Positions 22,826 through 34,177 of a stretch of DNA of 44,391 nucleotides are shown in pieces. A program made the position numbers and the translations under genes. The notes below the pieces were generated by a model. It saw only the letters and a list, made by a program, of their open reading frames with translations. It ran no database searches and had not been told where the DNA came from. Origin of the DNA: Ichthyophonus hoferi (taxonomy: Eukaryota; Opisthokonta; Ichthyosporea; Ichthyophonida; Ichthyophonidae); assembly GCA_002751075.1 (NCBI GenBank), contig NAOQ01000148.1, positions 87,845 through 132,235 on the forward strand, read 5' to 3'. Each line of letters starts with the position of its first letter. Positions within the stretch are counted from its first letter, which is position 1.

Positions 22826-24695
22826 CTGTCTTCCCTGGAATAAAAGGTCACCCATCTATATTCGAATGTAAGGGTGGAGGTCTATTAGCGCGAATTTTTT
22901 TGAATTTTTTTATAATTGTTATTTTTTGAATAAATTAATATCTTATAGAAACATTTAAAAATAAATAACATGAAATGTTTAAAAATGAATTATCTAAAAC
23001 TCCAATAAATGCCATAGCACTCAATAACTGTTAAGCAAAAACCAAATTTATAAAAGAAAATAGAAATACAACTTTTGTGTTAATGAGCATCTGGGAATTA
23101 ATATGAAATGTGGAAATATTTTTTTTATTGTGAAATGTAAGGGCTTAAATTGTATGTAAGGGTGAAATGTTATTGTTTAAAGTTTTAACTATATATCTTA
23201 TCAATGTTAGTGTCAAAAAATCTTTCCAAAACCAAATTTAATTTATCAACATTTGAAATCGTTTAAGCCAAGAACCTTTCCAGTTGTTTATGTAAAACAC
23301 CTCAAATATTTTTCATTGACGATTATTCTTTTATTGTTTCTTTCGATTATTCATCCGTATGAAGTATCATCGAGTTCAACCGACAACGAGTTTGCACCCG
23401 ACGAAGAGCCCCAACGCCGCTACATCTCATTTTGATATTGTTTGTAATTTGGGGGCTGGGGCAAAGAAGCGGTAATATACCTCTGTGCTTGGCGGTTGTG
23501 GTATTTGATTGATTTGTTACTGTCGTATAGTGTTGGGGACTGGTATTGACTCACTTCTCTTTTCTGAATACTATCGGGCCGTCATATTATTATTGTATGT
23601 CTTTTTTTTTTGATGTCTTTCTGGGCATAAGATTATCATCCAGTCCTTTAACGTTCCAACTGCCATCTTATATTTTTTGGCAGTGATGTTTTAATGTCAT
23701 TACTGTCAAATTATCCGGTTTCACCAATCATTGTTTTCTTGCTTTTTACGGTATACGATGTTCTTGTCATATTTAAATAAAGAAACCAGCCTAATAAAGG
23801 GTTTTTTCTTCTTAATTAATTAATAAAAGTAAAGGCCGTTATTTTTTTCTTTTTTACTACTTATACAAGTGATACTTCAGCACAAGCAAATTATATTTTA
23901 TGTCAAACATACATATACTTAGCCCAGTTTGTAAGCCATTCTGCCCAAAAATGTTACACGGACACTCAATTAAAAACAAGTAGCTCACACACCGTTATTT
24001 AAAAATGGAATATACTTTAAAGACATTACTTTTAAATATCCTAATTTTTTTAAATGCACAACAACTATTTACAAGGGAAATTACTTCAGCCAAATTTCAA
24101 TGGAAATTTGGTAATAAATTGTATTTAAACTACGTGTAAAGGCCGTTATAAAAATTAATAATAAAATTTGACCAGAATAAATACTTTTTGTGCCATTATC
24201 ATTTAGATTTTGAATTGTTGTAAGTTATTGTATAATTTGAATTTGATGTAATTTTAAAAATGTTGCACCTTTCCGATAAATTAAATTTGGTTTTTGAAAA
24301 TATTTTTGTCACTAGCATTGATGAAAATATATAGTTAAAACTACAAACAATAACCTTTTTACCCTTACATACAATTTAAGCCCTTACGTTTCATAATTGT
24401 TTTTTCCACATTTCATATTAATTCCCAGATGCTAATTAACACAAAAGATGTATTTTTATTTTATTTTATAAGCTTGGTTTGGTTTTATAGTTATTAAGTG
24501 TTATAACGTTTATCGAAAGTTTAAATAATTTACCTTCAAACATTTTAGGTTATTTATTATTTAATGTTTTTATAAGATTTTAATTTATCCTAAAAAAAAA
24601 CAAATCTAAAAAAATTCAAAACAAAATTCGCGCTTGTAGACCTCCACCCTTACATTCGAATGGAAGTGAAGGGCCATTTATTCTAGGGAAAATAG
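22826..24695. mobile_element. Non-autonomous DNA transposon-like element with about 420-bp terminal inverted repeats, TA-flanked
   Basis: The left TIR (22826-23247) and right TIR (24275-24695) are inverted copies, roughly 85% alike by eye. They begin CTGTCTTCCCTGGAATAAA and CTATTTTCCCTAGAATAAA. A TA dinucleotide lies just outside each end (22824-22825, 24696-24697), as expected for Tc1/mariner-type or other TA-target elements. Inside each TIR the octamer TGTAAGGG recurs: 22867, 23136 and 23155 on the left; 24647, 24362 and a one-base variant at 24381 on the right (inverted). These could be transposase-binding sites, as in IR/DR-type Tc1 elements. The 1.03-kb interior has no transposase. It has a G+C-richer patch (about 23340-23620) with a short open frame that lacks an ATG but has a hydrophobic stretch, and AATAAA near 23775. 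Confidence 0.8.
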
Positions 24696-24698
24696 TAG

Positions 24699-24850
24699 AC
24701 AAGTCCTGCTAACTTGTTTAATATATATATAGTATAACTGTACTCCGTGTATTTTAATAGACACGTTCAAACCTCCTTTAATTCGATATTCTGACTCTTA
24801 AACAAATATAGGGCACGCTCCTATCTCTACTTTTTCTTACCAATACTATT
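24699..24850. repeat. Dispersed repeat block C, right of the TIR element
   Basis: ACAAGTCCTGCTAACTTGTTT, CTCCGTGTATTTTAATAGACACGTTC and CTCTTAAACAAATATAGGGC align with 21972-22150 and 18545-18720. Confidence 0.75.
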
Positions 24851-25371
24851 CTTGGTATAAGTTTATTAATAATTCTTTAACAATTCAAGAAAAATATTAT
24901 AATTATAGTATAATATATATATAACGTTTTAACAACATATGTGAAGTTAGAAATGTGGTTCAATATTATCTTATTTTTAGCGATAATACTAATAAGTTAT
25001 TGTTTCATCATTGACCGCTCAGCCAATGCCTCCAAACTATGTACTGTTTGATTACATGGAAAAATAATTAATACCATTTCAATATTTAAAATATAAACAA
25101 ATGTTTCAAATTTAATTTGGTTTGTAATGTTATTCTGCTTATAAAGTAGCCAACTAACTAATTCGCCTTGATAATTATTCACAAATTTTAAATTTTCAAT
25201 CTATGGATCTTATTTATTGAGTTTCCGTATGGTTGATAAATCCCTATTGGTAATTATATATTATATACTTATTATTATTATGATAGGATATTACGTGATA
25301 TTATTCCATCATATAGAAATACATTGAGGTAGCTCCTTGGATTAAGAAAAAGAGAGTCTTCCGTACAGTGC
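24851..25371. other. Intergenic DNA; MRPL34 3' flank
   Basis: A+T-rich with no exon recognised. AATAAA on the minus strand at 25218-25213, about 155 bases after the MRPL34 stop, is a plausible poly(A) signal. Confidence 0.4.
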
Positions 25372-26027
25372 CTAGTGTGAGAGAAGCCAGCGGCCTTTCT
25401 TCCGTCTCCTTTCAATAATCTTCCTTCCAGCCCTGTACATGGTAAACCGTACACATACATACTTGGTTAGTAATTCATGTTCAATAAAGAGTATACTTGT
25501 GATTTATCGTGATGGCCTTTTCCTGGAGTACTAACCAGCACAATCGTTTGTTATATGCTGTTTCAAAATATATAGATTTTGTTAAGTTTGTTGGTTATGA
25601 TGCATTGTTAAGTGGAATTTACACCTGCAAAAAAAAGAGAAAAAAAGAAAAAAAAAGAAAAACGAGTCAGATTGTATTACATTCAAGCATATATACATAT
25701 ACATATACTTTTTTATCTAACCAAAACTTTCTTGTACAGATACAAAAGTACATAAAAATAAACCAATTAATATAGAGAAATTAAGTATGAAGGCCTATAT
25801 ATATATATATATATGGTGACTGCATGAGATGAAGAATTAATGTAGTCCGGTCCAATCATATGAAGATTATAAAATAATTACGCTGTCCTCATTCGTGCGC
25901 AGAATCCGTGCCTCATCTTTCTTTTGTATGAACTATGGCTGGGCTGGTATTCTCTTCCATATGTAACAGTACGTATCGACGTTACACATACACTAGGCGC
26001 CAACAACGCTGGTAAACCAACACTCAT
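25372..26027 (-). CDS. MRPL34: Mitochondrial large-subunit ribosomal protein bL34m, two exons, complete
   Basis: Exon 1 is 25882-26027 and exon 2 is 25372-25432, joined by a GT-AG intron in phase 2; the product is 68 residues. The N-terminal 22 residues lack acidic residues and look like a mitochondrial presequence (MSVGLPALLAPSVCVTSIRT). Then follow the bL34 hallmarks: REYQPS at about 25-30, the basic KRKMRHGFCARMRTAAGRK block, and RRRKKGRWLLSH at the C-terminus. In the family this short basic protein threads into the 23S-type rRNA core of the mitoribosome. The ATG at 26027 is the only one in frame after an upstream stop. The exons are far too short for simple ORF calling. The donor is GTAATT. 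Only the second exon and the C-terminal two-thirds of exon 1 are conserved. Confidence 0.92.
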
Positions 26028-26612
26028 TGTTTGACTCGTGGAGCTATGATATAAAATGGTTCAGATGTGTATTTATGTAGGTAGAGTATATATTAGTAAG
26101 TCATGTAATATAAAAAAGGGTAGGGGTAGTTTTATAAATGAATTACCCATCTATGTTAGAAAAAATAAATATCATTGATATAACTTGGACTTTAGTAGTG
26201 AAATATATACAATTAGTATTCAACTAATATGCACATGATCGCTTACCCTATAATTCATTATTATATAGGGTGATAGAGATAATCAATATAAAGAGTGACA
26301 TTTGTATTCAAGAAATACTAGTAAAGTAGTGTATATTGGTTGTCTACTCATGCGTATGTAGGTATATATGCACATACAGCTTTACATAAATGCTTATATA
26401 TAATTGTATGTTTGTGTAGATGTAGATGTAGATATAGATATAACTATATGTATATGTTATACAATTTAATAAAAAGTTAATTGTTACGCAAATTGAATAT
26501 AGATATGAAATAATGTTATACAACACATACAAATTTAAATATGATTTCATTGAATATTTAGATGACTGGATAGGAAGACTAAACGTCCTATTGGTCACCA
26601 TAGTTGAAGCCC

Positions 26613-26643
<31 letters not shown>

Positions 26644-27073
26644 CGAAAGATAGGTATTGCATGTGAATATTGAAAAGGTAAAAATAATTTTTATATCTAT
26701 CCTCTACCTATTACAAGTAAAATATTTCAAGATAATTGGAATGATCTATGGCAAAAAGATTCAAAACATACAGCCATGAGAGATATTTATTGAACAAAGA
26801 TGTGTAGTTTTTCAAAATTTACATTGGAAATAGCTTAGTTAGTATATAGTTGCTAGATCACTACCATTGGTTGGTTGAATTTGTGATCAGTTGCTTTGGA
26901 TTGGCCAATCATTTAGCATTAATTTGATTAGTTCCACTAATTGACAGGTTTGGATTTTACTAGCCAATTTTCGGACTACATATCCAATACTAAGTGTTAC
27001 TAATATTAAATGATTATAGCTATATACAAAGAAATACCCAAATTAATTAAATATTCCCTTTAAACAAGTTTTA
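26028..27073. other. Intergenic DNA with (TA)n at 26619-26643
   Basis: Upstream flank of MRPL34. A cluster of ATTGG/CCAAT pentamers lies at about 26860-27000 (for example TTGGTTGG, GATTGGCCAATCA). No coding sequence is seen; the long frame at 26344-26619 comes from TA- and TATG-rich sequence. Confidence 0.4.
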
Positions 27074-27590
27074 TTAAAATAATTTAAAACTAATAAATGT
27101 CTTTGCTACGCTGTCTCTGTCCTTCTTAACTGATTTTATTTTTAATTTCTTAATGGCCTCCATCTCCTATAATATAACACTAAAATAATTATTCTGCAGG
27201 TAGACTGAGTAAAATTACTTTGTCTTTATGCAATTGTCTGTTTGTAATTGTAGATGCCAACCGTAATAGGTGAGAAAATAGTTAAACAGGCTGAACTAAA
27301 CATAGACAGCATATCGGTGTATTGAATTGATAAATCCATGATATCTCAGGATTTTTAAAGATTCTCTGGATTTAATTAATATCTATAATTCACTTGATAA
27401 TTTATATAACCGTTCCCTGTATTAATAAACTTTGCCCATATACTCAATAGCATTGGATGTTTATCACTACAACCTACCTTTATAAAGTATCTTGCAAACA
27501 TATACTTGTGACGTACCTTGTGGCAGCCGGCAGGAAAATAGGGGCACGTAATGTAGTTAAAAGTGTACGGCAGTTCCAAAGAGAATTCAT
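27074..27590 (-). CDS. Candidate small gene with a mitochondrial-type presequence (first and last exons seen)
   Basis: Exon 27517-27590 starts with ATG (an in-frame TGA lies just upstream) and encodes MNSLWNCRTLLTTLRAPIFL followed by PAAT, with no acidic residue and several Arg, typical of a mitochondrial targeting peptide. It ends at a good GTACGT donor in phase 2. Exon 27074-27166 follows TATTATAG and encodes a basic, Lys-rich segment (EMEAIKKLKIKSVKKDRDS) to a TAA. AATAAA begins at the next base, overlapping as a possible poly(A) signal. The two do not join directly in the long frame (phase 2 into phase 0), so at least one middle exon in 27167-27516 is needed, and I could not place it. The two may also belong to different genes. 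The family is not recognised. Confidence 0.35.
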
Positions 27591-29080
27591 ATTTAGGCCT
27601 CAACGTATGATATTAACTGATTCGGGGGTTTTATGTACACATTAGAATAATTTGGTTCAAGTATTTAAGGAATAACAAGAAGGGGGAAAAGAAAAGGAAT
27701 AGGTAGAAATGGTTAGCTAGAGATATGATATATAATTATGTATGTATATGTACTCTATGCAAGGACTGGTCAACTGGTGTATCCCACAACTATATGTAAA
27801 TATTTTTAGTTTCATGTTTTCATCGGAAAAATAACATATAATTAGAAACCTCAAAAACACTTGGTTAAAACACACGCTTTAGCCCCTGTTATATCTGATT
27901 GTAAACGAGTGGCCAACCCCAAATAAATAGTTTGCAACCATACAAGGTTAATATAACTTTCGGCAACGGCCAGCCGGGTGTTAAAACAATTTGATACCAG
28001 AAAAGAAACAACTCAGTTGACAACTATATACCTTATAACACATAGTTTCACCCTAAAATAATAGTAATCAAGTTAGATAATAAAAATATTACACATCGAA
28101 ATAAAGCAGTTGGCATGAACACGCATTCCTATAGGGTATAGCTGATCGATCTAAATAGATCTCATTAGATAACAATCGATCAATTGATTCCATATGAAAT
28201 GAATTAGCCAACAATACGAAAGTTCCGTTCCCTTTATATCTTTTTATTGGTTTAAGTTTAATTGTATCATAATGCATGGATTGCCATGAATATGTCGGAT
28301 AATATCACTACATATATGCATGTTTTAAAAAATTCATATAAGTCAAAAACCGTAAAATAAAAATAAAAGTTATACCTACTTAACAAACATTTTGACTAAA
28401 ATGTTTTAATATTTAAAATGTATTTCTAGTTAATTCCTAAACACGCTTATTTTTAATTTATAAGGTGGTTTTCAGTGCGGCATGCATTCACATTGAAATT
28501 TCATAATATCCCTGCCTCTGCCCTGCTGTTTAATGTATGATTCCACATTATCACCCTATCGCATGGAATAGCATAGATATTCATGAACATATATATTAAC
28601 GACATCCTTAACAGTAATTGTTATAAACGTAATTAAGAACAACCCAAAGTACATCAAAGAAAAAGATTTAAACTGTGTTAATTTATTATTGTTTACTTTT
28701 ATCTGGTAGGTTATAAGTTATCTCTTTCGATACCTTTATTTTTTTTGTACCGTAATTTTCTTATGTACTTTAGCTTTTTCTTCAAGCATACGAACCGTAA
28801 CATATACTTATACGCTCATGTATATATACTCAATCATACACCTACAATCATGTTTACCTTATCCACACCAATGTGACACTTGCATGCGCTTTAGCGTCTT
28901 CTGTACGCGACTGACTTTCTACTTACAGAAAATGTTTGTAACTTCACTCATAATTTACCTATACATAACTACATTCTCTCCACCTTAATGTTTAAACCCT
29001 CTATTCTACCAACATGGACTATGTAGAGTATATTAATAGCATCCTGTACCACTCTAATGTGTTTCGTATGCAGATTAATA
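27591..29080. other. Intergenic DNA between the 27.5-kb candidate and SEM1
   Basis: No firm exon was found. A 62-codon ATG-led frame on the minus strand (28089-28277) is weakly protein-like but has no supporting splice or motif evidence. Just before the SEM1 ATG, TCGTATGCAG at about 29064-29073 could be the acceptor of a 5' UTR intron. Confidence 0.35.
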
Positions 29081-30140
29081 ATGGCAACAGCAACAACATC
29101 TTCTGAGCAGGCTAGTAAGGCAAAGCCTGAAATGAGCTTGTTAGAGGAAGACGATGAGTTTGAGGAGTTCCCTGTGAAAGGTAGACGGGTTTTCTTCACA
29201 CATAACGTGCATGCTTATATTGGGTATATTTCTTATTGTTGCAGACACACATAAACATAACTCTACATTAGGTTTAGGCTAATGTAATCTCTCTTTGAAA
29301 TACCAGAAGGACTTCTATCTATATACATGAAGTACTTTAACATTACTGTCTCATTATTAATATGTTGTTAATATCAAAAGCGAAAAAAGAATGAAAACAA
29401 GGACAAGGAAATTGACTAAAGAAGTGTAGCCTTATATAGATATGGGATTTTTATACGCAGTTACCCAATATGACATGTTTTCTATGAACTTCTGTACAGG
29501 AAAAAATGTTGTGTTTTCTACTAACCGCTTCATCTATACCGCTATCCCATCCTTTTTCTTTATACTTTTTATATTATTTTTTATTTTTTTCGTTGCACCT
29601 TTATCTCAATACGATGTTCTTATGCACAACTTCCTCTTTTCCCATCATTACAGCCTGGGAGGAGAAGGATGAGGACTCTACTGATATCAACCAGTGGGAA
29701 GACAACTGGGATGATGATATTGTAGATGATGATTTCTCCAAACAGCTAAGGTGTGCTGTCTTATTCACATGTTTTAACTTCTTCTAATTATAAGTGCAAT
29801 ACCATTACAGAACTATCTAGGTATATGTATTTGTACTGTTTTAGTTTCATTGACATGAGCATTAACATATACTTGATTGACTTTATACATGTCTTTATAT
29901 ATATCTATCGAACTATACCTTATCCATATTTTATCTGCACAACTCATTTGACGCTATTGATACAATATCTCTATATCTTCAATTTGCTCTGTATTCTTAG
30001 GCGATATTTGTTTATTTACCCTCCCGCAACAAGCCATTCCCGTTTCTATTTTTATATTCTTACACCTCTTTTCTCTCCCTCTCTCACTATCTATTCTCAG
30101 AGCTGAGCTGGAAAAAGTTCCTCAATCTATGCACCAATAA
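29081..30140 (+). CDS. SEM1: 26S proteasome lid subunit SEM1/DSS1, three exons, complete
   Basis: Exons 29081-29180, 29654-29750 and 30101-30140 are GT-AG with matching phases, giving 78 residues (human SEM1 has 70). The very acidic core LLEEDDEFEEFPV and the second acidic/aromatic box WEDNWDDDIVDDDFS are the family's signature, with Trp residues that contact partners. FSKQLRAELEK starts the C-terminal helix. Known family roles: assembly of the proteasome lid, BRCA2 binding and stabilisation, and a part in TREX-2 mRNA export; mostly disordered when free. The N-terminal extension (MATATTSSEQASKAKPE) and the C-terminus VPQSMHQ differ from the human sequence. The ATG is the first in frame. AATAAA at 30274-30279 is the likely poly(A) signal. 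Confidence 0.96.
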
Positions 30141-30273
30141 ACTAGTAGCTTGTTGTCAAGGGCTCTCTATGTACATAACAACATGTGCATACTAACATAT
30201 ATGCAATGAACTATTGTGTCCACCATTTGGTTTAAATGAAGAGAGACGCGAAAATTGAAATACTGTAACTGTA

Positions 30274-30279
30274 AATAAA
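30274..30279 (+). terminator. Poly(A) signal AATAAA for SEM1
   Basis: It lies 134 bases after the SEM1 stop in the sense direction, within TGTAAATAAAAATTG. Confidence 0.6.
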
Positions 30280-33200
30280 AATTGTTGTAGTGTTTTGCTA
30301 GTCCAGCTATTCTCTTGATTTGGTTTATTAGAATGACCTATTATTAAGATAGGGTAGGATATGGTAGGATAGTATGATACTACTTTTTCTATATTTATGG
30401 CAACTATGAACCAATGGCATCTTCATCACTTCCACCTCTTACGTAACATGTGTTTAGTGTTCGTGTTCGTTATCTCGTTTGTTTTTTACTATAAAATACA
30501 TTTTCCACGATTATATATTTGCTAACATTCATATGTATGTACGTATGAATGTATAGAGTAAGTTTAATATAAAACAGAGATATGTTATGTAGGTAAATTG
30601 AGCTATAATATTACTCTTAATACATATAATAATAATGTTTTATTCTTGATAATATCGTATGGTCCCAATATGAGATATTGTCTGGTTTACAGGTTTAAAT
30701 AGCACCAGCTGTTTTTAGGATTGCACATATAATAGTAATCTTTTCAATTTATCAAATTAGGCTTTAATATCAAATTAAGGCTTACTGATAATATATTTTG
30801 AAGGAAATACTCCAATGGAAACGCCTGCCACAGATTCGTCTATGACCGATCATATATAATCAAAAAAAAAAAAAAAATAGCGAGAAGTGCATTAGTTGTT
30901 TGTGCCTATGCAGCTTTCTTGGTGCTAGCAAAGGCTTTAGCACATTAAATTGTAGGGAGACTGTAAACGAAGAACCTATGACAGTAGCAGAACCTGGTGA
31001 CTCTAGTGATCATCATAGATGTTGCCGGTTTAACCAAAAACTTTCCTTTAAACCTGACAAGCACGGTTACGATTACCAACCAGGCGCTTAAGGAAGAGAA
31101 ACTTATATGGGCCTTTTATATATTAAAATATGTATACGAACATAAAAATAACATCGTGGATTTTGTAATATATATATGCAAAATGGATATGCAAAATATA
31201 AATATAACTAAGCAAGTAGAATTGTATAAACAAACCTGACGAGATATGATCTAGTATGGTATGATATACAACGATTATCGATGTAGCATTAATTTATTGC
31301 TTGTTTATTTACTATCTTGCATCTAGCATAGTTGATTGCTATTTTATTGTATTTAATGATATCTCTAATGGAAATCACTAATGCCATCAACCAGTTATAA
31401 CCTAATTTGAACTGTATCACCATAATATAGTATAATATAATATAACAAACTACTACATTTTTATTTTCTTTTTTTCTTTCTGTCTTATGAATTGAGATCA
31501 CAGTGTTGTTGTTCTGATCAGACCCTATCTACTTTTATTCTCTCACTATCCGGAAATACTACGAATAGTATCACTAAGCTAAAAAGTGCGCCTATTGGTC
31601 ACTATCTTATGTGGTAAAATAATCGAACTAAGATTGGTGCTTTAAAATGTTTTATCATTTTCTTTTCTGAACATTTCACCTTAATTAAGAGGAATATAAC
31701 ACATCCATATCATTAGCCTTTTATAAAGTCCTATTACTTTAATTACTACTATTATTATACAGCCATTTCACCGGTCTGTCATAATGACAGTTTACATTAT
31801 GTTATAATGATATAACCCATCCAATTTATTGGTCTTTTAAAGTTACTTTATGTTTACTTTCAGAGAAAATTTAAAATGCTTTTTAATTTGTAAAAAGGTT
31901 AATTTTATTACCATAACTGTTTTATGAAATTTCTGCGTGTCTTGCAAATCAATCATGCTCAATTGATCCTTCAGATATTGAATCGCTTTTTTTCAAGAAC
32001 ATGTTATGTAGGGTATAACTAATACGACGTTTGTTGCTGGGAAGGTTCTTGTTATGTATTAGGTTTATCCTACGGTGAAAACTACACAATTACTAAGCTT
32101 TCTATAGGATCTTGATTATACTAGTTTAATTATATGCCTTCGATCTAACTTTAGTGACTGACATGTTTGCTTTGTGTACGTAAATAAAGTATAAATAAGC
32201 CTACTGACGTAGGACGTCAGCAAGGGTTTTCATTTTTCTTCTAAATTCTAGATTGCTTGTTGAAAATAATTAGGATTGTTATTTCCTTTGATTAGAAAGG
32301 CGGGGTTATTTAAAAACTATAGACTATAGCTCATAGTCCTGACTTTGAAACCAAAGTGATAACTGCCTAATGTATTGTATTGCTTTGTTTAACACTCGTA
32401 ATGGAAAAAACAAACTTTTACTGCTTTTCATTTTTCAATTATGTACGGCCACAATCAGGTTAAATTTACTCTATATATAGTCATATGAAGATGAAGATAT
32501 ATTTATTTATCAGTGCTTTCTGGATCCAGTAATTGAGCAATGTGAATGTATGTTTTCTAGTTATGCCACGTTAAGTTAAGTTAATTGATAGAAACAAGCT
32601 ATTTAAACAGGAAAAAAATAAACTACATTGATAACAATCACTAAAAATAAATAACTGTAACACCTAATAATAATAATTTTATAACATAAAGAAGTAAAAT
32701 ATATACTAAATTTTACTATCATCCATACAAACATGAATATCATAAAAAGCATAGTAGCTGAGGTGAACTACCACTGTCTTAGACAAGTATGATTATAGAA
32801 ATAATAGATCACAAACGTTCAGGGTCTATATTTCATTGCGGTTATGTATATATTGCATGTGATAGAATATAACTAGTTTTGCTATATTTTTAATATAATG
32901 GCATTAATCGTATTGGCTGATAAGGTTTATTTATATACACAGGCAAATCAATCAAAGTGCAATAAACCGGGTACGGATTAACGGAAAAGACTATTAGTAT
33001 AGGGTGATTTGATTGGCATAACAGTTAGATTAGATTGTAGATAAGGTTATAAATGAGATTATGATAAGTTTACAGGACAACAGGAGAGAAGGAGGAGGTC
33101 ATGTGACGTAGTATCATAGACACATACTGCATATTGCTATACGAAATATTATATATATAATGCTATGTTTAGGAAGCATAAAAAGCTCCTGCTTGTGACA

Positions 33201-34177
33201 GATCGGGTAGTCTTGATTCTGCAGTGATACTGAATAAAGGTTATGCAATTTTTGTTTTTATCCTCAATTCTAAAAAGACTCAAAAATACAAATAAACATT
33301 TTAGTCCTAGAATCATTCAGGCGTTGTACTTTGTCATAGAAAAATATAGTGCTTAAAAACCAATATCCCTCCACTATTTTTTTTGGCTTTAGTCTTCGCA
33401 CTAAATTTTTTATTAGACAACTTCAACTACTTAAGATGCTGATTCTAGTATTCAGTTATTGACCTCGATAATCAATAATTTTTATTTTCATCTATAATAC
33501 GAGATAGTAAATGTCCCAATTGCATAAATATATTGTGCCTCACATGATTTTTGATTTATTAGCTTCACTAGAGAAGGCATGTTTTTCTAAAAAAATAAGT
33601 AAAGCAATATACACCCATAGCATATCAGTTGACTGATCTTGCACCAATCATTTATCGTTGGATGGTCATAAAATGACACTTTTACATCTTTTTCGCCTTT
33701 AAAACGATCATAAAATGCTTGGAATAAACCCTGTAAATAGTTCAAATGCAATGTTTAAAGGGAATAACAATTTATTTAGCTGATAATATTATCAGAATAC
33801 AGTTAATTAGGTTGATTGTATGTAAGAATCTTGTTAAGTGTATTACATCACAAACCCCTGATTCTAATTTTAGATAGCGAGAGACCAACAGATATCAACT
33901 ATATTATTAGTCAAGTGGGCAGCCGTAATCATACAATCATACACCGGCGACATAAAACAACAGAGCCCTGTAACGGTTCCGATGGCAAACACTCGAGTAT
34001 TTATCCTTCATCTCAAGAAACTCGATTGAACAAACAAGGAAGGCAAAAGAAAAAGAAAATAAATATAAAACATCATAATAAAATATATGATGGCACCGTA
34101 TGAATAGCTATAGTTGAATGAGTTTTACATTTTCAAATTCCTGATAGAGTTAATTAAGGTCATATACAGTACAATAA
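30280..34177. other. Convergent intergenic region between SEM1 and NOL6
   Basis: About 3.9 kb, mostly A+T-rich, between two genes that end toward each other. It holds an A16 run (30862-30877) followed by a coding-like patch (30903-31110), a TGACGT inverted repeat at 32204-32220, AATAAA at about 32182 and 33233 on the plus strand, and a G+C-richer open stretch at 33874-34103. None of these could be built into a gene with confidence. Confidence 0.45.
32204..32220. promoter_or_regulatory. Inverted pair of TGACGT (CRE-like) half-sites
   Basis: CTGACGT-AGG-ACGTCAG is a perfect 7-bp inverted repeat with a 3-base spacer. TGACGT is the known half-site of CREB/ATF-type bZIP proteins, although the standard full site has no such spacer. 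No promoter is known here. Confidence 0.3.

Noticed and set aside
23253-23435. 60-codon frame with a hydrophobic stretch inside the TIR element
   Set aside because: It starts at TTG, not ATG, and has no splice support or recognised motif; noted only as interior content of the element.
25509-25775. 88-codon plus-strand frame
   Set aside because: It contains a Lys/Arg run from an A-rich tract (25627-25660), has no similarity to known families, and starts only 77 bases upstream of the antisense MRPL34 3' exon.
28089-28277. 62-codon ATG-led minus-strand frame
   Set aside because: No splice, composition or motif evidence; such lengths are expected by chance in 44 kb.
33174-33240. 20-codon plus-strand ORF (MFRKHKKLLLVTDRVVLILQ) followed closely by AATAAA
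   Set aside because: No upstream exon or homologue could be proposed; chance cannot be excluded.
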